Positions 1 to 5,025 are shown, counted from the stretch's first letter. The stretch is 5,025 nucleotides of DNA from Oscillatoria sp. Prado101 (GCA_025454445.1 JALOOK010000390.1:1-5025), one strand, 5' to 3'. Numbers and translations: made by a program. The notes: generated from the letters alone by a model not told the origin.

Positions 1-181
1 TCAGGGAAAAGAGCCCGGAACTGTCCAGGAAATCGACATCGTTCATATCAATGACCAATAGCTGATGGGACTGAGAAGCGATGGCAGAAATCTGTTGCTG
101 GAGGACGCAGCCGCCTTCTGAATCCAGACGCTGTTTGGGCTGCAAGACGATCGGTTCGTTGACTTTTCGGGCCATGATCAT
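1..181 (-). CDS. STAS-domain protein, anti-sigma factor antagonist-like (5' part only)
   Basis: The minus strand reads open from an ATG at 181 to the window edge, giving 60 residues; the 3' end lies outside. Residues 41-57 read LLVIDMNDVDFLDSSGL, which is the core of a STAS domain: a hydrophobic beta strand, then the D-S-S-G-L turn (D53-L57) holding the serine that is phosphorylated in SpoIIAA/RsbV-type antagonists. In that family an anti-sigma kinase phosphorylates the antagonist and a PP2C phosphatase reactivates it; in cyanobacteria such proteins often act in partner-switching signalling rather than with a true sigma factor. Two in-frame ATGs exist, at 181 and 175. I prefer 181 because an AGGGAG-like ribosome site (194-199) lies 12 bases upstream of it and 18 from the other. 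The gene diverges from the dedA-like gene. The family call is good; the partner and the pathway are unknown because the rest of the gene and its neighbours are missing. Confidence 0.77.
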   Translation of the reverse strand, partial: MIMARKVNEPIVLQPKQRLDSEGGCVLQQQISAIASQSHQLLVIDMNDVDFLDSSGLFSL

Positions 182-483
182 AATTGTTTTTCACTCCCTA
201 GACTGGCAAGTGTGGATTTCTGCTTAATGAAACAAAACAGTAACATTATTCAGATGCTACTGGGAAGAAAGAAGTTTCCCCCTAGTGGGGGGGGTGCGTT
301 ATTAATGTTGCAAAACAGGTGTAAAAGGTAGCATTTGGTCGGAAACGGTGTTCGGCTGTCCCAGCCGCCAGAGCACCGGCACCCGAGCCCGGACCTGCCG
401 GTGGGCTTGAAAGCTGACAGCGGTGGGCGTGCCGGCACGCCAATATGTTACAAAATACTAAGGCATTATAAAGGCAGTGTTAA
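182..483. other. Divergent intergenic spacer between STAS and dedA-like genes
   Basis: This 302-bp spacer must contain the promoters of both flanking genes, but I find no pair of -35 and -10 boxes good enough to call for either. It contains a C5 run (278-282), a TAGT loop and a G8 run (287-294) that could form a short C/G hairpin, several CCGG-containing GC-rich stretches (about 363-441) and a perfect 16-bp palindrome at 426-441. Short open frames crossing it have low-complexity, non-protein-like translations and are not called. A weak ribosome site, AAGGCAG (471-477), sits 6 bases before the dedA-like ATG. Confidence 0.6.
426..441. repeat. Perfect 16-bp palindrome upstream of the dedA-like gene
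   Basis: GGCGTGCCGGCACGCC is identical to its own reverse complement, with no loop. It lies 42 bp before the dedA-like start codon. It could be a dimeric regulator's operator or a fragment of a dispersed GC-rich palindrome; the sequence alone does not decide. It is not the HIP1 octamer (GCGATCGC) common in cyanobacteria. Confidence 0.6.
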
Positions 484-1113
484 ATGTCATTGGAATTTGT
501 ATCGCTGGATACCATCCAGGAAATTGCCCATGAATACGGCTACTGGGCAGTGTTTCTGGGAATCTTGCTAGAAAACCTGGGAGTGCCGCTACCCGGTGAA
601 ACCATCACCATAGCCGGGGGCTTTCTGGCAGGTAGCGGCGAGCTGAGTTACTGGTTCGTCCTGGGGAGCGCCATCCTGGGCGCAACCTTAGGCGGCAACT
701 TCGGCTATTGGATAGGCAGATATGGCGGCTGGCCCTTGCTGGTGAGTGCGGGGCGAATTTTCCGCGTTCCGGAAAAACAGCTCCTAAAACTCAAAACTCG
801 GTTTAGCGAAAACGCCGGCAAGACCGTATTTGTGGGCAGGTTCATTGCCTTACTGCGGATTTTTGCCAGCCCCATAGCCGGAGTTGCGGAAATGCCCTAC
901 CTGAAATTTACCGCCTACAACTTGGCAGGGGCAGGAGCGTGGGCATCTGTGATGGTAACGCTGTCCTTCTTTGCCGGGCGAATTGTGCCCCTAGAGGAGT
1001 TAGTCAGTTTAGCAGCCAGATTTGCTGCTGTTGCCTTAATTCTGGTAGTCGCCTGGATTGCAGTTCCCCTCTGGCTGGAGTCTCGCAACAAGGAACTGGA
1101 GAGTGGGGACTAG
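484..1113 (+). CDS. DedA-family inner membrane protein (SNARE-associated/VTT domain)
   Basis: The 209-residue product has the usual length and layout of bacterial DedA proteins, which sit in the cytoplasmic membrane and support envelope integrity; several members act as undecaprenyl-phosphate or phospholipid flippases or as proton-linked transporters. Visible family signatures are the re-entrant-loop motif ENLGVPLPGE (residues 30-39) with acidic E30 and E39, the small-residue stretch LGATLGGNFGYWIGR (65-79), and FVGRFIALLR (116-125) with arginines R119 and R125, followed by the PIAGVAEMP loop (130-138). Hydrophobic segments fall near 20-30, 40-65, 140-165 and 178-198, and a short charged tail ends the protein. 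In the GNFGYWIGR motif N72 stands where many relatives have Asp. The ATG at 484 is preceded by a weak AAGGCAG ribosome site. The gene converges on argG and is followed by a hairpin with a T6 tract. The family is secure; the exact substrate cannot be inferred. Confidence 0.92.
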   Translation: MSLEFVSLDTIQEIAHEYGYWAVFLGILLENLGVPLPGETITIAGGFLAGSGELSYWFVLGSAILGATLGGNFGYWIGRYGGWPLLVSAGRIFRVPEKQLLKLKTRFSENAGKTVFVGRFIALLRIFASPIAGVAEMPYLKFTAYNLAGAGAWASVMVTLSFFAGRIVPLEELVSLAARFAAVALILVVAWIAVPLWLESRNKELESGD

Positions 1114-1156
1114 GTGTTGCGGGGGGCGGTGGCGGTTCTGTAGCGGTTCTCAGTTG

Positions 1157-1215
1157 GATGAACTATGGCCAAGAAACCCGGAACAGGGCAGATGAACTAT
1201 GGCCAAGAAACCCGG
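1157..1215. repeat. 25-bp direct repeat, two copies, period 34 bp
   Basis: The 25 bases at 1157-1181 recur exactly at 1191-1215, separated by a 9-bp spacer (AACAGGGCA). Each copy begins GATGAACTATGGCC and ends AAGAAACCCGG, so each carries the left half of the dispersed AGAAACC palindrome. The second copy runs on into the complete palindrome and the first does not. This suggests duplication of a repeat element in the gap after the dedA-like gene. Confidence 0.8.
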
Positions 1216-1238
1216 TTTCTTAAAGAAACCGGGTTTCT
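1206..1238. repeat. Inverted pair of 15-nt palindromic repeats forming a perfect hairpin
   Basis: AGAAACCCGGTTTCT at 1206-1220 and its exact reverse complement AGAAACCGGGTTTCT at 1224-1238 flank a 3-nt TAA loop, giving a 15-bp perfect stem. Each half is itself nearly palindromic (7-bp arms around one base). The element lies between the convergent dedA-like and argG genes, so it could block read-through from either side, but no T-tract follows it on either strand. The same 15-mer recurs at 5008-5022, and partial copies lie at 1172-1181, 1255-1265 and 1271-1283, so it is best read as a dispersed repeat family. Confidence 0.85.
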
Positions 1239-1254
1239 CAATGTTCTTCAACAA

Positions 1255-1286
1255 CCCCGGTTTCTTTTCAAGAAACCCGGTTTTTT
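1255..1286 (+). terminator. Probable rho-independent terminator of the dedA-like gene
   Basis: The arm at 1256-1266 pairs with 1270-1280 across a TTC loop: eight uninterrupted base pairs, one C-C mismatch, then two more G-C pairs. It is followed directly by six Ts (1281-1286). The arms are diverged copies of the AGAAACC repeat, so a repeat element seems to have supplied the terminator. It lies about 140 bp past the dedA-like stop codon. In the argG direction the hairpin lacks a following T run, so any effect there would be weaker. Confidence 0.6.
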
Positions 1287-1298
1287 GTCACCGGCATT

Positions 1299-2501
1299 CT
1301 AGCCCCTAGTTTTTTGCGACCAGACGCGAGTGGGCAGACCCCAGACATAGATAAAGCCTTCAGCGGCTTTGTGGTCAAACTGGTCTTCAGCGCCATAAGT
1401 GGCCAAATCCGGGCTGTACAGGGAATAGTCAGACCAGCGACCGACGATTGTGGCGCTACCTTTGAACAGCTTAACCCGCACCGTCCCCGACACGCGCTCT
1501 TGGGTTTGCTGAATGAAAGCGTCCAGGGCAGCCTTGAGGGGACTGTACCAAAGGCCATTGTACACTAGCTGGCCATAGGTTTCTTCCACACCGCGCTTGT
1601 AGTGGGTGACATCTGCGGTCAGGGTGAGGCTTTCCAAATCGCGGTGAGCCAGGATGAGGGCCAGCAGTGCCGGCGTTTCGTAGATTTCTCGGGATTTGAT
1701 ACCCACGAGCCGGTTTTCCACCATATCGATGCGCCCGAAGCCGTGCTTGCCAACCAGCTGGTTCAGCTGCTCGACGAGGGCCACCGGCGGCAGGACTTGG
1801 CCATTGAGGCTGGTGGGGGTGCCGCGCTCAAAGCCAATTTCCACATATTCAGGCTGGTCAGGAGTATCGGCGATTGCCTTGGTTAAGGCATAAATTTCTT
1901 CGAGCGGTTCCGTCGCCGGATCTTCCAGAGGGCCAGCCTCAATGCTGCGCCCGAACAGATTGCGGTCTATACTGTAGGGAGAGGATTTCTTCACCGGCGC
2001 GGGAATACCAAATTTCTCCCCGTAGGAGATCGTTTCCTCGCGGCTCATCCCCCACTCCCGTGCCGGTGCCAGGACTTTCAGGTTGGGGTTAAGCGCCGCA
2101 ATCGAAACGTCGAAGCGAACTTGGTCATTGCCCTTGCCGGTGCAGCCGTGAGCCACCGCATCAGCGCCGTATTTCTCAGCCGCTTCTACCAGAAGCTTGG
2201 CAATTAGCGGGCGGGCGAGGGAAGTCGAGAGCGGATAGCGATTTTCGTAGAGGGCGTTCGCCTGAATCGCTGGAAATCCGTAATCTTTGACAAAGCTTTC
2301 CTTGGCGTCCACCACCAGGGATTCAACAGCACCCGATTTGAGGGCTTTTTCCTGTACCGGCTTGAGTTCTTCCCCTTGCCCCAGATCCGCAGCCAGAGCA
2401 ATCACTTCCTCAACACCCCACTCGTGCTTCAGGTAGGGAATGCAGACCGAGGTATCGACTCCACCGGAATAAGCCAGAACAACTTTTTTAGCGCGACCCA
2501 T
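1299..2501 (-). CDS. argG: Argininosuccinate synthase
   Basis: ArgG (EC 6.3.4.5) joins citrulline and aspartate, using ATP, to make argininosuccinate, the penultimate step of arginine synthesis in the cytoplasm. The 400-residue length is typical. The N-terminal ATP pyrophosphatase loop reads AYSGGVDTS (residues 10-18). The second family signature, HGCTGKGNDQVRF (118-130), carries the substrate- and nucleotide-contacting residues. Further conserved blocks are ENRYPLSTSLARPL (86-99), SIDRNLFGRSIE (177-188), VENRLVGIKSREIYETPA (261-278) and YNGLWYSPL (314-322). There are no frameshifts or gaps. The ATG at 2501 puts the loop at the usual distance from the N-terminus; a TAGGAA ribosome-site-like sequence lies about 12 bases upstream. 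The gene stands alone, converging on the dedA-like gene and diverging from the GHL10 gene more than 1 kb away. No arginine operator could be recognised. Confidence 0.98.
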   Translation of the reverse strand: MGRAKKVVLAYSGGVDTSVCIPYLKHEWGVEEVIALAADLGQGEELKPVQEKALKSGAVESLVVDAKESFVKDYGFPAIQANALYENRYPLSTSLARPLIAKLLVEAAEKYGADAVAHGCTGKGNDQVRFDVSIAALNPNLKVLAPAREWGMSREETISYGEKFGIPAPVKKSSPYSIDRNLFGRSIEAGPLEDPATEPLEEIYALTKAIADTPDQPEYVEIGFERGTPTSLNGQVLPPVALVEQLNQLVGKHGFGRIDMVENRLVGIKSREIYETPALLALILAHRDLESLTLTADVTHYKRGVEETYGQLVYNGLWYSPLKAALDAFIQQTQERVSGTVRVKLFKGSATIVGRWSDYSLYSPDLATYGAEDQFDHKAAEGFIYVWGLPTRVWSQKTRG

Positions 2502-2874
2502 TGATATGTAAATTTCCTAAATCTACCAAATTTGTATTATTAACCCCTTTTCCCCAAGCCACAGCAAAAATTACCGATATTCTTAACGATTTGAACCAGG
2601 CGGGCTGCTTTGGGTGTGCGCGGGGCGCTGGAGGGGAGCTTCTGGAACCGGGGCTCTAGGGAGCTCGGTCGCTCGGCGATCACCATTCTTCCGTCTGGCT
2701 TCTTTTTGAGGAGGGGGAGAGCGGTAAAAGTTATTAATTGTACAAAATGTGCCCGATGCGCGTCAAGAGAAGCAGGTGACAGACTGCGCCACTGTAACCG
2801 GTTTAAAAATTAAAAGTTAGGCAGCTAATTTAGCCCTAATTATTTAGGCCAAGGAAAGCCTAGAAGTGACGTCC
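2502..2874. other. argG upstream region and unassigned intergenic DNA
   Basis: This is the first third of the gene-free region. The AT-rich part next to argG (2502-2600) should hold its promoter: on the minus strand a TAATAA/TAATAC stretch (about 2535-2545) could be a -10 box, but no good -35 accompanies it, so no promoter is called. From about 2601 to 2730 the DNA is GC-rich and purine-rich with no believable protein. Positions 2766-2801 resemble part of a cobalamin riboswitch. After that the DNA turns AT-rich up to the tandem array, with a small TAGGC/GCCTA hairpin near 2845-2862. Confidence 0.5.
2766..2801 (+). promoter_or_regulatory. Possible degenerate cobalamin-riboswitch fragment
   Basis: The stretch contains GAAGCAGGTGACAGACTGC followed directly by GCGCCACTGTAACCGG. 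Known cobalamin aptamers have, in this order, a GGTG..A.TCC hairpin and then a CCCGCCACTGTAA..GG segment. Here the order and the CGCCACTGTAACCGG core fit, and GCAG (2772-2775) can pair with CTGC (2784-2787) as the small hairpin. However, about 8 bases usually found between the two parts are missing, and no 3' B12-box (AGTCAGGAGACCTGCC-like) follows. No B12-related gene lies downstream within the window. It may be a decayed aptamer or chance similarity. Confidence 0.2.
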
Positions 2875-3091
2875 TAAAAAAGGTTTGTAGTTGGGCTTTA
2901 GCCCAACCAGTATGCCCTGCACCGAAGCGACTGACTTAAAAAAGGTTTGTAGTTGGGCTTTAGCCCAACCAGTATGCCCTGCTCCGAAGCGACTGACTAA
3001 AAAAAAGGTTTGTAGTTGGGCTTTAGCCCTACCAGTATGCCCTGCTCCGAAGCCACTGAGTTTAAAAAAGTTTGTAGTTGGGCAACTAATT
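2875..3091. repeat. Tandem array of 62-63-bp units, three full copies plus a truncated fourth
   Basis: Units start near 2875, 2937, 2998 and 3063, each with an A-rich lead (6-8 As) followed by AGGTTTGTAG, a hairpin, then CCAGTATGCCCTGC and CCGAAGCGACTGA. The periods are 62, 63 and 63 bp. The hairpin GTTGGGCTTTAGCCCAAC (2890-2907, 2952-2969) has 7-8 bp arms; in the third copy (3015-3032) one base change (T at 3030) creates a mismatch. A second weak pairing, CAGT with ACTG, is kept in all three full units. The fourth copy has one G fewer in its lead and breaks off inside the hairpin. Units abut without unique spacers, so this is not a CRISPR array. A frame across it changes between copies 1 and 2, so it is not a repeat protein. 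It resembles in kind the long tandem repeats known from cyanobacteria. Confidence 0.9.
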
Positions 3092-3373
3092 CCCCCACAA
3101 TTCTTTAGAACACCGGCAAATTTTTAGAGAATTGGGCGGCTTGGCGGGCGGGATGCGAACTGTCCTTACTGGCTAGCGCCAAGGGCTGTGAAGCTGGCGC
3201 GAGGGGCAATTGTTAAGATTTTGTTGAAAAAACGCGAGTGGGGGAGCTGGGAAAGTGAGGTTTGTTTAAGAGAGCGGGGCTGCCAGCCGGTCGAGCGCCG
3301 TAAGTCTAGCTCTGGCGGGGATTTTTTGAGGGGTTCGGTGCCGGTGCCGGTGAGCGGGTGGTGCGGAACGCAG

Positions 3374-3403
3374 TTGCAGCCGATTGAGAGCGCGTTCTAT
3401 AAT
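3374..3403 (+). promoter_or_regulatory. Candidate sigma-70-type promoter upstream of the GHL10 gene
   Basis: A perfect TATAAT (3398-3403) is preceded at 18 bp by TTGCAG (3374-3379), which shares only the TTG of a consensus -35. Transcription would start near 3410, leaving an untranslated leader of about 230 nt before the GHL10 start codon at 3643. The perfect -10 in a GC-rich context is the main support; the weak -35 and long leader reduce confidence. Confidence 0.33.
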
Positions 3404-3485
3404 TTCACCCATTGACAAGCTTGTTTTCGACCGGCGAGGCAGATTAACAAAATTTATAAAAACAGGGGACAAGTGGGGGATTTAG

Positions 3486-3614
3486 GTAATAGGGCGAACG
3501 CCTGGAATTGCGGAAGCGCCAGAGTTGAAAGCGCTGTTACCGCGGCTTGTGCCGGTGGCACAGGTGGGCGAGACTTGGAACCCAAGGCGGGCGCTAGTTA
3601 CTCAAACGTTCTGA
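3486..3614 (+). pseudogene. Possible 3' remnant of a decayed gene, or short unrecognised coding segment
   Basis: Between a TAG at 3483-3485 and a TGA at 3612-3614 there is a 42-codon stretch that reads like real protein: it includes TPGIAEAPELKALLPRL, then VPVAQVGETWNP and RRALVTQTF at the end. Its codon choice resembles that of the following GHL10 gene. It has no ATG; TTG at 3525 or GTG at 3549 would be the only possible starts, with no clear ribosome site. It ends 28 bp before the GHL10 start codon and is in a different frame. I do not recognise the family. It may be the tail of a gene whose 5' part has been lost, or chance in GC-rich DNA. Confidence 0.22.
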
Positions 3615-3642
3615 CAGCAGTAAACACAGCTATTGAGAGACG

Positions 3643-4992
3643 ATGGGCAAGAAAAAATTTAAGAACAGATGGCTGGTGTACCTGCTATGCCTGGGACTGG
3701 CGCTGCTGGCGGGGCTGTGGCAACTTAGCGTTGGCAACCCCAACGCGCTTTCAGGGTTTGGCAGCCCGGAGGAAGTCCGTTCCCCAGCCGCGCCGGCTAG
3801 AACGGAGGTGCGGGGGGTGTGGCTGACAAATGTTACTAGCGGAGTGCTGTTTGCCCCGTGGGGGGTGAACCGAGCGATGCGGCAGCTGTCGCAACTAAAC
3901 TTCAATACGGTATATCCGGTCGTGTGGAACCGGGGGCACACATTTTACCCCAGCCAGGTGGCGAAACAGGTGACGGGGCGAGATCGAGAGCCACTGCTGG
4001 GGCTGACGAGGCTGGGGCAGGATTCGCTGGCGGAGATCGTCAAACAGGGATACCGCTACCAGATAGACGTTATTCCGTGGTTTGAGTATGGCTTCATGGC
4101 ACCGGCGAACTCAGAACTGGTTCGCCGGCACCCGGAGTGGGTGACTTTTCGCCGCAACAACAGCCAGATTCTCAAGGAGATTGCCGACCAACAGAACGGC
4201 ATCGACTCTGGCAATTCAACCAGCAAGCCGGTCTGGGAAAACGTCAGGCAGTTTATCCTCAAGCAGATGGAGATCAACCAAGTATGGCTCAACCCTCTCC
4301 ACCCGGAAGTGCAGAAGTTCATGCTAGACTTGATGGTGGAAGTTGTCAGTAAATATGGAGTAGCTGGCATTCAAATCGACGATCGCTTTGCCATGCCGGT
4401 GGAATTTGGTTACGATCCTTTCACAGTCGGGCTTTACCAGCAAGAACACGCTGGCAAAAGCCCCCCGGACAATCCCAGAGACGGCGAGTGGATGCGCTGG
4501 CGAGCCGACAAGATTACGGATTTCATGCAAAAGGTCTACCAGGCTGTCAAAACAGTCAGCCCCAACTGCATTATATCCCTGTCTCCCAACTCGCAAGATT
4601 ATTCATACAAACTCTATCTGCAAGACTGGCAGACTTGGGTGCAGCGCGGTTTTGTAGAGGAATTGGTGGTGCAGGTGTATCGAGGTGACATCACAACTTT
4701 TGTGGCTGAATTGGAAAAACCGGCTCTGGCGGCGGCTCGCAGCAAGATTCCCGTGGGCGTGGGGATATCAACCGGAACCTGGGGGCGTCCTGTTGCTATG
4801 GAACAGATCGAGAAGCAAGTGCAGGTGGCTCGGGAGCGCGGCTTTAACGGCGTCTCTTTCTTTTACTGGGAGAGTTTGTGGGGCTATATCGCACCAGAGT
4901 CGCCACCGGAGCGCCGCGCGGCATTCCAGGAAATTTTTTCTGATCCAGCCACCCGACCGAAGCTTTTGGCAAAGCCAGCGACTGCGGGATAG
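3643..4992 (+). CDS. Exported glycosyl-hydrolase-like 10 (GHL10/DUF187, COG1649) family protein, YddW/DigH-like
   Basis: The 449-residue product belongs to the GHL10 family, a TIM-barrel glycoside hydrolase group; E. coli DigH (YddW) cleaves denuded peptidoglycan glycan strands. A similar envelope role here is inference. A basic N-terminus (KKKFKNR, residues 3-9) precedes a hydrophobic segment (about 10-28): a signal peptide or uncleaved anchor with no lipobox at its end. A Pro/Ala-rich linker (about 41-53) leads to the barrel. It starts at EVRGVWLTN (55-63), continues with NFNTVYPVVWNRG (86-98), IPWFEYGF (144-151, with E148), HPEW (163-166), VWLNPLHPEV (214-223), YGVAGIQIDDRF (238-249, with D246 and D247 as likely active-site acids), SLSPNS (312-317), VVQVYR (342-347), GVGISTGTW (372-380) and FNGVSFFYWESLW (401-413). 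It appears complete, without the extra C-terminal domains some relatives carry. The start is the only ATG before the signal segment; the ribosome site (GAGAG, 3635-3639) is weak and close. Confidence 0.92.
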   Translation: MGKKKFKNRWLVYLLCLGLALLAGLWQLSVGNPNALSGFGSPEEVRSPAAPARTEVRGVWLTNVTSGVLFAPWGVNRAMRQLSQLNFNTVYPVVWNRGHTFYPSQVAKQVTGRDREPLLGLTRLGQDSLAEIVKQGYRYQIDVIPWFEYGFMAPANSELVRRHPEWVTFRRNNSQILKEIADQQNGIDSGNSTSKPVWENVRQFILKQMEINQVWLNPLHPEVQKFMLDLMVEVVSKYGVAGIQIDDRFAMPVEFGYDPFTVGLYQQEHAGKSPPDNPRDGEWMRWRADKITDFMQKVYQAVKTVSPNCIISLSPNSQDYSYKLYLQDWQTWVQRGFVEELVVQVYRGDITTFVAELEKPALAAARSKIPVGVGISTGTWGRPVAMEQIEKQVQVARERGFNGVSFFYWESLWGYIAPESPPERRAAFQEIFSDPATRPKLLAKPATAG

Positions 4993-5007
4993 AATCTATA
5001 GATGCGG

Positions 5008-5022
5008 AGAAACCGGGTTTCT
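5008..5022. repeat. Single copy of the 15-nt palindromic repeat after the GHL10 gene
   Basis: AGAAACCGGGTTTCT is identical to the copy at 1224-1238. It lies 15 bp after the GHL10 stop codon, so in this window full copies of the repeat occur only just downstream of genes. As a lone copy it forms a 7-bp stem around a single base. The element may continue past the window edge, possibly as another inverted pair acting in transcript termination. Confidence 0.8.
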
Positions 5023-5025
5023 GAA

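Larger units (their letters stand above)
3092..3642. other. Intergenic region upstream of the GHL10 gene
   Basis: No intact gene is supported here. The region contains a GCGCC...GGCGC inverted repeat near 3176-3214, a short run of GGTGCC repeats (3337-3352), a candidate promoter near 3374-3403, a perfect TTGACA hexamer (3412-3417) without a matching -10 at normal spacing, a small perfect hairpin TGTGCC-GGT-GGCACA (3548-3562), and a coding-like stretch at 3486-3614. The short open frames crossing it on both strands lack family features. Confidence 0.5.

Noticed and set aside
250..438. 62-aa minus-strand frame in the STAS/dedA spacer
   Set aside because: It is read through the G8 tract and GC-rich palindromic DNA, giving a low-complexity Pro/Ser/Cys-rich product without family features.
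2610..2813. 67-aa plus-strand frame upstream of the repeat array
   Set aside because: The translation is not protein-like, there is no ribosome site, and the frame runs through the riboswitch-like stretch.
2875..3091. CRISPR array
   Set aside because: The units are contiguous 62-63-bp repeats without unique spacers, and no cas genes are present.
2891..3127. Open frame over the tandem repeats giving a repeated Cys/Pro-rich peptide (VCSWALAQPVCPAPK-like)
   Set aside because: The first and second repeat units are read in different frames because their period is 62 bp, the only start is TTG, and the conserved feature is the DNA/RNA hairpin rather than the peptide.
3128..3220. tRNA-like gene in the GC-rich stretch
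   Set aside because: The GCGCC/GGCGC pairing is present, but there is no T-loop GTTCRA signature and no consistent cloverleaf.
3188..3415. 75-aa plus-strand frame with GTG start
   Set aside because: The composition follows the GC-rich background, there is no recognisable motif or ribosome site, and it crosses simple GGTGCC repeats.
3412..3440. Perfect TTGACA (3412-3417) as a -35 box
   Set aside because: No acceptable -10 hexamer occurs at 16-19 bp; the nearest AT-rich candidates are 24 bp or more away.
3266..3472. Minus-strand 68-aa frame (or 48 aa from the ATG at 3412, beginning MGEIIERALNRLQL)
   Set aside because: The first dozen residues look protein-like, but the rest is low-complexity Arg/His/Pro sequence, there is no ribosome site, and it lies over the candidate promoter of the opposite gene.
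3473..3826. 117-aa plus-strand frame starting with GTG before the GHL10 gene
   Set aside because: It overlaps the well-supported GHL10 gene by about 180 bp in another frame and shows no family features.

Overview
The window looks like chromosomal DNA from a cyanobacterium, probably a filamentous one. This is inferred from the cyanobacterial style of the encoded proteins, the long gene-free spacers and two kinds of short palindromic or hairpin repeats. No taxonomic search was possible. It holds four protein genes: a 5' fragment of a STAS-domain anti-sigma-factor-antagonist-like gene (minus strand, cut by the left edge), a DedA-family membrane protein (plus), argininosuccinate synthase argG (minus), and an exported or membrane-anchored glycosyl-hydrolase-like protein of the GHL10/DUF187 (COG1649, YddW/DigH-like) family (plus).

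Layout. Positions 1-181 carry the STAS fragment, read leftwards. Positions 182-483 are a divergent spacer shared with dedA; it contains a G8 tract and a perfect 16-bp palindrome. The dedA-like gene (484-1113) converges on argG (1299-2501). Their 185-bp gap is packed with copies of a 15-nt palindromic repeat (AGAAACCSGGTTTCT), including a perfect 15-bp hairpin and a second hairpin followed by T6 that looks like the dedA terminator. Another exact copy lies at 5008-5022, just after the GHL10 gene. Positions 2502-3642 are a 1.1-kb gene-free region between the divergent argG and GHL10 genes. It holds the argG upstream region, a short stretch resembling part of a cobalamin riboswitch, a 62-63-bp tandem repeat array with an internal hairpin, a candidate promoter with a perfect TATAAT, and a 42-codon coding-like stretch just before the GHL10 gene.

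The genes do not form an evident operon or pathway. DedA (envelope/lipid homeostasis) and the GHL10 protein (putative cell-wall glycan hydrolase) share an envelope theme, argG is housekeeping arginine biosynthesis, and the STAS fragment points to partner-switch regulation. No convincing new multi-gene system is visible. The parts most worth a second look are the non-coding elements: the repeat array, the palindromic repeats, the riboswitch-like fragment and the possible gene remnant.
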